Source: Cinnamomum chago (taxonomy: Eukaryota > Streptophyta > Magnoliopsida > Laurales > Lauraceae). Taken from it: a stretch of DNA of 64,000 bases. Within the stretch, counting starts at the first letter, position 1; each line of letters opens with the position of its first letter. The notes beneath the pieces are model-generated. The model made no database searches and had not been told where the DNA came from. It saw only the letters and a program-made list of their open reading frames with translations. This document shows positions 1 to 11,043 of the stretch, one piece after another. The position numbers were made by a program, and so were the translations under genes. The stretch lies in assembly GCA_038049695.1 (NCBI GenBank), contig CP142455.1, forward strand, positions 23,039,501 to 23,103,500, given 5' to 3'.

Positions 1-640
1 GTCCATTAAAATCATTGGATTTGTGGTCTTCTATCTGAAAATTTACAGGAGTAGTGTTTTCTTTGAATCTTTACATCATATGACCCGATTGAGGATCAGA
101 ATTCATCACGTCTGAATTGTGGGGCACCCAGTGAATTCTGCTTGTTCGTCACTCTCATCCAGATTCTGCTGAGTGTTCAGTTCTGAAGAAAGATCTTTAA
201 AAACTATGTTCTACACCAATTTAAGCACAACCGTTGAATTTTGATGTCAGATTCTCAATCTTTTGCTTGGATCTGAGGGTTATTAATAGTTGCAGTTACT
301 ATTCTGATTTGAGCCCTTTGGGATTAAGATTATAGGATCCATTGGTTCTACAGGGCTATTATATCATCAATTTGATTAACTGATTTTGAGATTCCATGGC
401 TGCACCCAATAGTTTGCAAATTAAATTTACTGGAAAAATATTTAAAATGGGAATTTCGATTCTGCATGTTTTTGAGAGGAAAGGACAAATGGGGTTAAAT
501 TGATAGCACAATGCTAAACCCACAGACACCACTAAATTGGCCCAACAGGAAACTAATGACGCTGATCCAAAGACTACTCAATCTGCGACCCCTTAAGACT
601 GCAAAGGGGATGTGGGAATACTGAAGGAGAGTTTATAATT
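1..640. other. No gene recognised (UGGT intron 1, inferred)
   Basis: No coding exon, RNA gene or clear repeat boundary is visible here. The position downstream of UGGT exon 1 on the minus strand implies that this is part of UGGT intron 1, since no UGGT exon 2 was found before the left edge. Confidence 0.4.
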
Positions 641-644
641 AGGA

Positions 645-1410
645 CAATGCAGCAACAGGCTTGTTGGAAGCTTTGGAGGGAAAGAAATAACAGTCTTCTG
701 CAATCAAAGTAAATCAATCAAGGAGATTACTCAATTTATTATTTGGACGGTGTCCGAATGGGTTAGTAAGCATAAGGAGTTTGTTGCGTCTCTCTTGATG
801 TTCTTAATAGATCTTGGGATCCTTTCCTGAAGGGATGTTGTCGTGATAAAGTAGTGTGAAAAGCTCTTTGGCTGAGGCCCCCTACTGGTGTCCTTAAGCT
901 GAATTTTGATGGTAGTTATTTTCATGATATTCGACAAGGTGGAATTGGTGGAGTAATTCGGGACTGTGAGGGCAAGGTGATTAGAAACTATTCTGGCCCT
1001 GTGGACTCTTTGAATGCTAATGCAGTTGAAGTCTATGCTCCGTTGAATGGTTGTCGTGAGTTGCTTAACTTGGGTTGTTACAATGCAATTCTTGAAGGTG
1101 ATTCTTTTTCAGCTATTCAGTGGGGTTCTAGAAAGGCTTCTCATCCTTGGAGATTAACAGATTAGGTGGAGGAAGTGCAGGATATTGCTAAACAACTTGG
1201 AGCCTCATTTCATCAAGTTCATAGGGAGGCAAACGTCATGGCAGATGCTCTTGCTAAGGAGGGAGTTTTACGCTCTTCTATTCTTTTTTACGTCTAGCGT
1301 TTTCCTTTCCTTCGTTTTCTCTTTTCGTTTGAGTTTTGGCTAAGTTTCATTGGCTTCTCGTAATCTTTATTGTTCTTTTTTGTTCAAATAAACTTTACTG
1401 TTATGAAAAA
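645..1410 (+). mobile_element. L1-type LINE 3' fragment (RNase H domain)
   Basis: This is the 3' end of a non-LTR retrotransposon. Near 660-700 it has the typical motif WKLWRERNN that precedes the RNase H domain. From about 860 a frame reads KLNFDGSYF, GGIGGVIRDCEGKV, EVYAPLNGC, LEGDSFSAIQWGS and, further on, REANVMADALAKEGVL, which is the order of an RVT_3-type RNase H. An in-frame TAG at 1163-1165 breaks it and the frame ends at 1295-1297. A T-rich 3' tail and a short A run near 1404-1410 follow. It is a dead, 5'-truncated copy. Confidence 0.85.
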
Positions 1411-1433
1411 AGGTCTGTAATTATTATAATATG

Positions 1434-1541
1434 AAGCCAGGACATGTGATCTCAGAATGTCAGAAGCAGCCATAGATACGGAACAATAAGCCAGGACATG
1501 TGGTCTCAGAATGTCAGAAGCAGCCATAGATACGGAACAAT
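1434..1541. repeat. 54-bp tandem duplication, two copies
   Basis: Two adjacent 54-bp units (1434-1487 and 1488-1541) both begin AAGCCAGGACATGTG and differ at only a base or two. They lie between the LINE tail and the copia remnant and account for a short minus-strand open frame with an internal repeat. Confidence 0.9.
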
Positions 1542-1544
1542 AAT

Positions 1545-4470
1545 GCCTTTCATGCAACAACAAATGGTTCAACCAACACTACAACAGTCATTGCACAGAG
1601 AATGACCATAATGACTCCAGAAATGGTTCAATAAATGATTCAATCTACCTTTTTCATCAAATGTTAGATAAGTCATCCAAAACCTCATCTGGTATTTGGA
1701 TTTCAGAGCATGTAATCATATAATGGAATCATCTAACAATCTTGCCCATGCTCAAAAGTACGATTGCATTTTACACATTCATACTACAAACACTGAAAAA
1801 CTTTCCATTAATGCAATTCGTGATGTCCCTCATCCTTTAGCATCACACCTTATCTTTTATTCTCCACATCTACCTACTAATCTTCTTTCAGTTGGCCAGC
1901 TAGTATAAAAAAAATTACTGCACAATCATTTTCTTCATCCAATTGTCTTGTGCAAGATGAAGACTCAGGGAAGGTGATTGGGAAAGGCCGAAAGGGCCTA
2001 AATGGGGACAGCTATTTCACCTTCATATCACAGCACCACCTAGGGATAAAACTTTGTTTTCCCTTATTTTGCAGTTCGTCTGTAAATAATGACTGCTAAT
2101 TATGGCATAAGCACCTTGGTCGCCCAAAGGCACAAAAATTGGTTTTTATGTTAAACAATGTATTGCTAATGAATAAAGTTCTTTTTTTTTTTTCATTTGA
2201 GAATATTTTATTTGATTGTTCAAGTTGTAAACTTGGTAAAAGCAAGACACTAGCCTTTCCCTCCCATGATGATATTACCACTGACTGTCGATTTAATTCA
2301 TGCGGATGTTTGGGGCATTGCACCCACTGACTACTTTGATTAAACTGATCACAAATATTTTGTCACATTCATAAATGACTACAGCAGATTTACTTGGGTT
2401 TACTTTTGCATGCCAAATATGAAGTCTTTGATGCATTTAAAAAATCCCCTGCATTAATTGAAATGAATTTTCTAAAGCATCCAAATTCTGCTCTCAGATC
2501 AGAAGGATTTCTCAATATTTTCAAGAATTTTTCCAAACTAAGTGCATTATTTCCCAAAGAAGATATCCTTATACTCCTCAACATAACAGGGTGGCCTAAA
2601 GGAAAAGGCGCCATCCTCTTGAAGTCACTCGGTCTTTGGTTCTAAAATCTATCATCTCATCTACCTAATGGGTTAATGCCCTTTTCACAGTTGTAAATCT
2701 CATTAATCGTCTTTTGTCACCCAAATTCAATAATCAGTCTCCTCACTTCCATCTTTATGCTACTCATCCTACATATACCCCCGCCTCCTTACTTTTGGTT
2801 GCATATGCTTTGTTCACCTTCAGCTCAATCTATGAAATGTGCTTTCCTGGGATATGCTTCTTATCGAAAAAGATTCATTCATCACGATCCCAAAGTTCGT
2901 CACATCCACATCACACATAATGTGCTATCTTTATGATCCCAAAGTTCATCGCATCCGCATCTCACCTAATGTGTTATCTTTTGAAAATCAATATTTCATA
3001 ATCATCTATTCATCTTCCACCGAAAACATTCCGCTGTTCCTAGATTTTTCTAATTCTCCTTCGATAACAAGGTTTGAATTAGGATTGGCGTACGTGAGGC
3101 AAACAGCTCAAGGCAATGCTGCAAATGGACAACATCCCACCAAACCTAAGTTAGCACATGATCCTGATCCTCAGTGCTTCAAAGGTCTACTCGCCCATCT
3201 CATCTTCCAAACAATTATGGTTTCCTCACTCATCTTTACTTGCCACTTCATCCACTATTTCTATCCCTAATACCTACTCGCAGACTAAAAAGCATGATTA
3301 TTGGCAACAGGTAATGAAAGAAGAACTTGCTGCTCTCCAACAAAATGATATTTGGGACATTGTTCAATGTCCTCATGCCAAATCCATTGGTTGCAAATGG
3401 ATCTACCCTATCAAAATCAAATCTATAGATCTACATGCCTCTACAGCTAGGATTCACTACTTCCTCATGGAATAGTGTTTGTAGATTGCGACAATCTCTT
3501 TATGGATTGAAGCAAGGTTCAAGAGCATGGTTTGAAAAAACTCAACAAACCCTCCAACTAGACGGTTTCCAACAAAGCAAGTATGATTTATCTCTCGAGT
3601 TTTGGAGCACATCTCAGGGCATCACTTTATTGCTTGTCCATGTCGACGACGTCATCATTAATGGGACAAATTCTGATAGCATCTTACAATTGTAGAAATC
3701 TCTTCATACTTACTTTCACATGAAGGATTTAGATCCCCTCACATATTTCCTAGGGCTTGAGGTTAACAATTTCAAGGGAGAGTTGTTCATTAATCGACAC
3801 AAATACACCCAAGATCTCATTACTCAAGCTCGTTTGAAGAATGCGACTCCAGTTGACACTCCCTTAGACTTCAATGTTAAATACACGAAAGAGACGGAAA
3901 TCTTCTTTCATATCCCATGGTCTATGGAAAGCTTGTTAGAAGTCGTGTTTACTTAACAATTATTCAGCCAGATATATCTCATGCAGTCAACATAGTAAGT
4001 CAGGTTATGAAACAACCCCACACAATTTCATTTGACTGATAGATATCTCCTTGGCACATCTGAACATCACATTTTCTTTCCCGTTCACTTCAATTTGGTT
4101 CTTACTGCATATTGTGATACAGCTACAGAAAACACTCATCGTTCCACGACAAGATGGTGTGTCTACCAGAGTAATGGTTTAATCTCCAAAAAATGTAAAA
4201 AAGCAGGATCGGGTTCCCAAATCTCAACAGAACCTAAATACTACTATAAGCAAGCTCTGAGATTGCTTGGCTGCAATCCAGTGGCGCTTACTTAATGAAC
4301 TTGATTTTAATGAAAGAATAAAGCATATAGAAGTTGACTACATCCGAGAGGCCTTTGAAGACAAGCTCATTACTCTTCCCCCTTGTCACTACTAACCTAC
4401 AACCTGCTGACATATTCATACTAAAACTCACCCGCAGATTAAACACCAGTTCTTAGTAGCAAATTAATGT
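1545..4470 (+). mobile_element. Ty1-copia retrotransposon, decayed
   Basis: Copia domains appear in order. A gag/protease-like start reads ACNHIMESSNN and FYSPHLPTNLLSVGQL (1696-1908). The pre-integrase part has HKHLGRPKAQKL and CSSCKLGKSKTLAFP (2097-2265). Integrase has HADVWGIAPTDYFD (about 2297-2340). RT has a first motif near 3340-3420, SLYGLKQGSRAWFEK (3493-3537), the active-site variant HVDDVI near 3640-3660, and KDLDPLTYFLGLEV. RNase H lies about 4030-4295. Between about 3425 and 3470 some 70 residues of the RT core are missing. Many stops and frameshifts occur and no 5' LTR is seen. It is a pseudogenised copy in the sense opposite to UGGT. Confidence 0.9.
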
Positions 4471-4790
4471 TGGTTGATTCAACATCATCAATCTCATGGC
4501 CATGGGGGTATAGAAGTGGTTCATGTGGTACTGGGGACCAACATAATGATTTGTAAGTGATTTGTAATCAATCATATCCATATAATATCCTTAGTGATTA
4601 GGATAATCTCCAATTGTGGGGATATGACTGTAATCACCCAATCAAGGAGAAGTGTTACTTTAATTAGTCCCAAATGCTATTAAAAGAATCAGGGCCAATC
4701 TCAATTAAGGCACCCAGTTTCAGCACAACTCTCATTTCTCTACAATTCCCTGAAACGGGACTGCATGCATTTTCCAAACAAAAACAATAA
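4471..4790 (+). mobile_element. Candidate 3' LTR of the copia element
   Basis: The sequence directly follows the end of the copia RNase H frame and a G-rich tract (CCATGGGGGTATAG near 4500). It has the AT-rich composition of a short LTR. No second copy is present in the window to confirm the ends, so the boundaries are inferred from position only. Confidence 0.4.
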
Positions 4791-4998
4791 CGCAGCAAAG
4801 TGAGCCATTTCACATAAGGTGACAGTTAAACTACTGCTAAAAAAATCACAAAAAACGTTTTTTTTCTAAAGGAAAAAAATGGTTGACGGAAATATGTCTA
4901 CATCGAAAACCTAAACGTCATTCTTCCCATACAAACCATTCTCATTTTCCACGGAAAATCCTGCACACAAACACCGATGGAGAAATGCTAATACATAC

Positions 4999-5177
4999 CC
5001 AGCTTCCAACAATAGCGGAGTTCCAGACCATTTGGCACGGAGCGAGACCTGCACGTTCTTCGGGCGACGATTCTCCGCAGAAGCCGAGGAACCAGAGAAG
5101 ATCAAGAAGGCAATGACGAAGAGGATGAGAAGACAAGAGAACGAAACCCTAACCCTAGATCCAAGACGGATCTCCAT
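4999..5177 (-). CDS. UGGT: UDP-glucose:glycoprotein glucosyltransferase, exon 1
   Basis: This is the first coding exon (59 codons plus 2 nt) of UGGT, the ER-lumen enzyme that re-glucosylates misfolded N-glycoproteins so that calnexin/calreticulin rebind them. The ATG is at 5177. Residues 1-34 form a signal peptide: a short basic start, then the hydrophobic core LLILFVIAFLIF, then SGSSASA. The mature start reads RPKNVQVSLRAKWSGTPLLL, the hallmark N-terminus of plant UGGT. The exon ends GAAGCTGG, followed by the donor GTATGT. The remaining exons (about 1,600 residues in the family) must lie left of position 1; none was found in 1-4998. The copia and LINE remnants at 645-4790 therefore sit in intron 1. 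The stop codon of the TPR gene lies about 5.8 kb upstream on the same strand. Confidence 0.85.
5144..5158. promoter_or_regulatory. Telo-box (AAACCCTAACCCTAG)
   Basis: The plant telo-box motif is present on the plus strand. On the minus strand it is part of codons 7-12 of UGGT exon 1 (SRVRVS). Telo-boxes are known near the 5' ends of growth-related plant genes; a regulatory role here is inference. Confidence 0.5.
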
Positions 5178-5460
5178 TTCTATCTTCTGCTTCGAAGTTA
5201 GATCGATCTTGCTGTGATCGAATCAATGGAGATGGAGGGATTTCATTACATGGATCTAAAAGTGAAACCCTCGGATTGTAGTGTTTTTGTTCTTCGTCTG
5301 GTCTGAGGATTCGAAGACTTTTTGCAGCTCGGGAAGAAGAATCAAAACCCTCTTGACTTGTGTCGTAAGTCGTAACGACTTCGGAAGTGTGCTTCTTTTT
5401 TGTAGTGCGCGTTTTAGCGGACTGGGATGTTATTCTGCGAAAAAACAAAAATGTTGGAGT
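5178..5460 (-). promoter_or_regulatory. UGGT 5' UTR / proximal promoter region
   Basis: Position directly upstream of the UGGT ATG makes this the leader and proximal promoter. It is less AT-rich than the surrounding spacer. No TATA box or transcription start can be fixed from sequence alone. Confidence 0.35.
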
Positions 5461-6690
5461 CAGTCAATTAGAGATGTTAATGGACTACTAGGACTGTTCT
5501 TAGGTCCTTTTGGCCCATAGCTCGGAGGTGGGCCTAAATTGGACCCAATTTATATTCAAATGGTAATGGGTTGGGTGAGAAGAAAAGAACGGTGACTCGG
5601 CCCAAGTGGTTTTTTTTCTTTTTCTTACTCTTTCATTTCACCCGATTGGCCTAATGGCAACTGAGTTGTAAGTAAACCTGCCCACTCGGGAATCATTCCA
5701 TGGGTGGAGCTATGAGAGTGGGCACTGTATCCATAGAGGCACCGCCATAATTTCTAACTTGTGCCGAGCAGTTTTGTGGTCATTTTGTTGCATTAGAGTT
5801 CTAAGATTTCAAACAATGGTTGGGATTGGGATAGATTCGAGTTTTGGTTACCTAAACTATGTTGTCAAATAAATTGAAATTAAATCAATACACATGAAAT
5901 TCACCTTCTAAAGATAAACGATCTAAATTGTTCTAGTCATGGCTTTCTGCTTGCCTATCGTAAGCTTTACTTTCTCAAAGTAAGTGGTAATCTTTGGATT
6001 GAAGAAGAAGTGTGTAAGTGTTTATAAAAAAAAAAATCTATTAATAAATTTAATTTTTACACATAATAGGGTCTATTTTTATGGCAACCCAGATTTTCCA
6101 TTTTTTCTATGGAAGTGTAATTTCTTACACAATGGTTGAATCATTCTTAGAGACTAAAGGAGAAAAGATCAAGTTTGCACCACATCAGCAAGACTTGGTC
6201 CCCACGGGCCATTTGAAGTTAGTATCAAACCAAGGTTTCCCTCGTACACTTGGCCCCTTTGGAGGATAATGGTTTTCAGTGGCAGAGCTAGGCGGACCTA
6301 GATGTAAATGACCTGGGGTTATTGAAATTACATGCTATTTGAACGGGCATCGGACCTTTCTCAATATATTTAATAAAGAGTCCCCCACGTCTAAACCTTG
6401 TGATCGCCCCAAATTACGAACCTGAAAAGATTGAAAACAAATCATCTTCGCGCCGATCTCTTTCGACATCGTCTTTCTCGTGAGAGTCTGAAATCTTCTT
6501 CGCTCTGATCGAGCTTTTCATCGCTAGTCTTCTCGCGGTCGGTTAGTCTCTCTCTCATCAAATAACTCTAAATAAAATAATCTCCCTCCTCAATTGTAGT
6601 ATAATCCTAACCACTCTATACCCGAATGTGAACCCTTGATTTCCAAATCCTAATTTTAGGCCCTAAATATCCGAATCTTAATCCAAACAC
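5461..6690. other. Intergenic spacer, nothing recognised
   Basis: Only short open frames without family resemblance are visible. This belongs to the spacer between the TPR gene and UGGT and probably contains the distal UGGT promoter. Confidence 0.4.
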
Positions 6691-6700
6691 TAAACCTTAA

Positions 6701-6953
6701 GGGCCTGTTTGGTAATTTACTTTTAAAATAAAGTGGAGTGAAGTGAAATGAAAAGAATGAATAAAATATAAGTGAGTTATGATGGTATTTTGTTTTTAGT
6801 TGTTTGTGATGAAATATTTTTGACTTTTTGTATGGGAAAATAAAGTTATTTTGTCTTTTAGTGAGTAAATGTAGTTGTTAAACCCCTTTTAAAATTCAAA
6901 TTAGGTAAATGGGTGCTCACCCAAATTATCGTTTTTAGGCATCCAAACACCTG
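6701..6953 (+). mobile_element. Tourist-like (PIF/Harbinger) MITE
   Basis: The element starts GGGCCTGTTTGGTAA and its right end reads CCAAACACCTG, an imperfect inverted repeat. TTAA flanks both sides (6697-6700 and 6954-6957), consistent with the TWA duplication of PIF/Harbinger elements. The interior matches, in reverse orientation, the element at 37996-38304: both carry runs such as GGTATTTTGTTT and AGTTGTTTGT. Confidence 0.7.
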
Positions 6954-6956
6954 TTA

Positions 6957-7185
6957 AAAGGTGTGAAAGCATGAAGATTGCCAGGAGTATGAGAGGGAGA
7001 CCCAAGAGAAATTGGAAAGAAACTATTAAACATGACCTTGCCTACATGGATCTAACGGAGGACATGGCTTTAAACAGATTTGATTGGCGCCGTCAAATTC
7101 ATGTAGCCGATCTCATCTAGTGGGAAAATGCTTAGTTTGCTTTGCTTTGCTTTGGTTTGGTTTTAATCCACCACACTATTTTTAT
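6957..7185 (+). mobile_element. RTE-type LINE 3' fragment
   Basis: One frame reads SMRGRPKRNWKETIKHDLAY, then LTEDMALNRFDWRRQIHVAD and a stop TAG. This is the C-terminal signature GRPK..W...I..DL...ALDR..WR..I known from plant RTE-like LINE ORFs. A tail of repeated TTTGC/TTTGG units follows. Only the last 60 or so residues are kept. Confidence 0.75.
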
Positions 7186-7189
7186 AGTA

Positions 7190-8640
7190 TTTTGATCACG
7201 AAGGTCTAATCCAATTTGCAAATATTAACAATAGAATGAAAAATAATTCAACGCTAATGTTATTCTGAATATCACGTTTGATGCTGAGATACTAAATCCG
7301 GACTCGAGATTTTGGCCTCCATAGCGTAGGATCCTTGGCACTTGATGATCTCCCAATAATACACAACCAAATAGATCTTAGAGGCTTTTGGACCTAGGGT
7401 TTCTAGGATATTCCTATAAATTGAACAAGATCCCTAGATCAGGATCTATTCCACACACTACTCTTCGATAAACCTTGAATGCTCAGAAGATCTTCCTTGT
7501 GAAGGATTTGAGCATGTGAAAGGCGGTAGGATGGCTTGAGAAAATTATTTTACTTCTTATAAAATGAAAGCTCTCTAAAAAGCCTTAGAATGATCGTGTG
7601 TATAGATTTGAACCCAAAAACACATTTCTAAATTTTGAGCTTCAATTGACCAGAGTGAGACCTTTGATCACCGAGGTGCCAAAAAAGACAATACAACTCA
7701 CGCATGATGGCTAATTTACTCATATTTAAATCCACTCATTCTTTCGAGGAACAAGTCAGTCCCTTGAGATCCTTCGAGCCTAAAAAACAAGCTCTCTAGA
7801 AAGTCGGCCGAAAGAAATATCGAGCAACGGATCCACCTTGCCATTAATATTTCTATGTAGGGCATCAATTTGGTTCTACTATGGGCGCATTACATTCTCT
7901 TAACAAAGTGTTTTGTTGAGATTAAACACAATGCATCTCAGGTTCAGCCTGACAAGATGAGTCATACAGCCCAGCCCTGGCATGACAGGAAAAGCCCAAA
8001 AGCCATGAAGATTGTTCATAGCTGGAAACTTCAATTTTTAAAATATGTATAGGTCCAGCATAACTGTTAAATCTGTTGCATCTTTTTCCCAGGTATGGCC
8101 ACGTCAATGGAAAGAAGTATCGGTGTTGATCCTATGACAACGACGTTGCTACATTCCTTGAGCACTTTCCCTATTTTTCTAATGAATCTCCATCATTTGT
8201 ACATTACTTGCATACTCAAAATTTGGTTATTTCTCCTCTTCATTGGTTCCTCAACCACCTTCTTGCTTCTCCTGCATACATTGCTTTTATGATCCCAAAA
8301 TTTTCAAAGAAGCCTCTCAACGTGAGATAGCATAGGTGCTGACTGTTTGTTTGATCTTTTGATTAGACACTTCAAATTATGAGATTACCAAAAAAAGATA
8401 AAAATAGTTGATTTATAATAGTTACTAAGGCCCTTTTGTTGGCCATGTTATTTCATCTTAGCAATTGCAGATTGAATATTTGCGTAGTAAATTAGTTGGA
8501 AATTTAATAGAAGTTTCTAGAAATTTCTTGTGCCCCGACCATGTTAATTGAGTAAATTTGAATGATTTTGATTTATATATATGGATCTCACATGGCGGAC
8601 TTAACTTCTATAATTCACACCCAAGAGTCGAATTCTCACA
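7190..8640. other. Intergenic, no gene recognised
   Basis: Short open frames at 7870-8292 show no family resemblance. The end (8590-8660, with a GGGTCGTAACA motif) resembles the 3' end of a plant LTR, but no matching copy delimits it. Confidence 0.35.
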
Positions 8641-8649
8641 ATTAGGGTC

Positions 8650-9570
8650 CGGGTCGTAACACATCCTCCTTATGTCAAACCTACCAGTTGCAAGTGGATC
8701 TGTTTTATCAAACCTAAATCTAATGGCTCATTGGATTACTAAAATGATCGACTTGTAGCTCTTGGTAATTTACAAGAATATGGGATAGATTATGATGAAG
8801 CTTTTGCCCTGGCGGCGAAGACTACTATGGTGAGCATTATTCTCACTCTTCCTTCTTCTAACTCATGGCCTCTCTTTCAAATGGATGTGAAGAATGTGTT
8901 TCCTCGTGGAAACCTAAAATTAGAAAGTTCACATGTGCCCCCCTCGGCTCCTCTTAGTCATGTTACATCATCCATCATCCTCACGTGATGTCTATCGGCT
9001 TAGATGCTCTCTTTATGGGTTAAAACAAGTTCCACGGGCCTGCCTGCTTTGAGAAATTTTGAAAGACCCTGGAGAAGGATCATTTCTTCAAAGTCACTAC
9101 GAATCATCTCTTTTTCTTCATCGAACATCCACAGGCGTAACTATCTTACTCGTCTATGTCGATGATATTATATCATGACATGAATTGATCCTAACAACAT
9201 TCTGCGACTTCAGCACTCCCTTCATGAATCCTTTCATATGAAAGATTTGGGTCCTCTAATTCATTTTCTTGGTATTCAAGTACACAAGATTCCACAAAGA
9301 TGATTTATCAATCAACAAAAATAAATCCAAGATAGGATCCAACATGCTCGCCTACAAAATATAATTTCTATTGATACCCTATTAGAGCTTAACATGAAAT
9401 ACAGTAAAAAAAAAAAAAAAAAAAAGAAGATGGCAATCATTTGCTAGATCCTAATGCACTTTAGAGGTTGATTGGTGGTCTTGTATATCTCACAATCACC
9501 ATGCTATCACGCCATTAATATTGTTAGCCAATAAACACGTTGGATTAATCATCACATGTTTGGAGATTAA
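8650..9570 (+). mobile_element. Ty1-copia reverse transcriptase remnant
   Basis: Frames read KPTSCKWICFIKPKSNGSLD, LVALGNLQEYGIDYDEAFA, WPLFQMDVKNVF, then, after frameshifts, RLYVDD-like and HMKDLGPLIHFLGIQVHK segments. The motif order is that of a copia RT. An A run of about 25 nt (9405-9425) and several stops interrupt it. It lies in the spacer downstream of the TPR gene. Confidence 0.85.
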
Positions 9571-10983
9571 TCCATCTCTTTGGGCTCAGTCATTTGAGAT
9601 ATTTAGCTAATAAAATCAGGTAAACTAATTTGTGATTTATGTGCTATATATTAGTTTCTGTGAACTAACTTGCATCATTAATTATCTTATTATATGTTTG
9701 TTTATATTTTTAGTTTATAACCGCGACTTCTTGTTTTGGCTAAAAATCATGTTTTTGATGACATTTACATATTTTTTTTAAAAAGATAAATTTTCAAAAG
9801 TGATTTTTGAAAAAACTTAAAAAGTTCCAACAAAAAAAGAACTCAAAAAAAATCTTACAAAAAACTTTTAAAGAAAAATCTCCAAGAAAAAAATTCAAAG
9901 AAAATAAAACATTGAAAAAAAAAGTCACAAAACTTTCATTTCTTTTCATTCATTTCGGCAAGTTACAATGTGTAAAAAGCTGGCCTCATGCCACATCTTG
10001 GGATCATGATAAAGGCACATGCGGGGCTGTACTGATCAAAGGTTGACCGTATAATTATAGAGTACACGTGCGTTTCACTTTTACAAGAGAACATTCTCCT
10101 TCCACCAGCCCTCTCATGTGATGTTTTTTTTGCCGTTGGGCCCTTTAACTCTTGTTTTATGACTTGAAATGCACTCTGCATTGAGCCAAAACCCTCGGAT
10201 GAATGAAATGCTCTCACATAAGCCCAACTAACTGAATTTAATTTACGGGTGAGAAACTCCACCACAACCAGAGAGAAGATACACTCAAAAACAACCTTAC
10301 CCAACTTTCACAGAGGGATCTACTGGGACTATTTGGTGAACAGATTTTGTTCTATTCTAGGTTGGAATATTAATTTAGATCTACGATTAGATTACCTAAA
10401 GTTAATCAGTTGTCAAAACTAGATTTTTCCCCTCTCAAATCGCAATCTCAAGTATATAAAAAAGATCATTTCTCTTCACTTACATTTATTCCCATCTCCT
10501 TTTTTCTTGCATTCAGGAAACACTTTTTTACTTAGTATATCATGAAGCAAACTACTTTATCAAAGTAGCTTAATAGAAATCAAGAAGAATAAGGGGGAAT
10601 TTCGGTATATTATCTACTAGTCACCTAAAAATAAAGTGTTTGGATAACTTAGAAAGTATCTTACAATATCTCACTTCTTCCAAAAACCTTCATATTAGAT
10701 TATTCAAGGTCACCCTTGGCATAAATTGACCTACCATCGGTCTAACAGAAAATATAGAGGACACTGGGCCTGTTCTTTTGCAAGATTTAGAGAATTCTTG
10801 TCTAGAGAATTTTCGAATTCTCCAACTTCCCTATAGTTTAGCACTAAAGTCAAAAAACCAACCAGCACCTTTTTGGTTGTTGAACAGTAATTTCCATATG
10901 GATAATAAAAATTTCCAAATGCTAAAAATGAATGCATCAGAAGAATAATTTAACAATTGAAATGAACTACTAGTTTCTTCCAA
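9571..10983. other. Spacer and probable 3' UTR of the TPR gene
   Basis: The right part, just left of 10984, should hold the 3' UTR of the minus-strand TPR gene. No poly(A) signal could be assigned with confidence. The rest is AT-rich with no recognisable gene. Confidence 0.35.
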
Positions 10984-11043
10984 TCACCCTCTCGAATAAC
11001 GGTCTACAAGTGCCTTGGCTTTCTCTGGTGCGAAGAATCTTGC
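10984..11043 (-). CDS. TPR gene, terminal exon w15
   Basis: This 60-nt exon lies between the acceptor ATGCAG and the stop TGA at 10984-10986. It encodes ARFFAPEKAKALVDRYSRG. It closes the last TPR and gives the protein C-terminus. Confidence 0.93.
   Translation of the reverse strand, partial: ARFFAPEKAKALVDRYSRG

Noticed and set aside
2139..3270. Several separate plus-strand small genes
   Set aside because: They are pieces of one frameshifted copia polyprotein.
5155..5448. 97-codon minus-strand frame upstream of the UGGT start
   Set aside because: It overlaps the UGGT ATG in another frame and shows no conserved motif; better explained as leader sequence.
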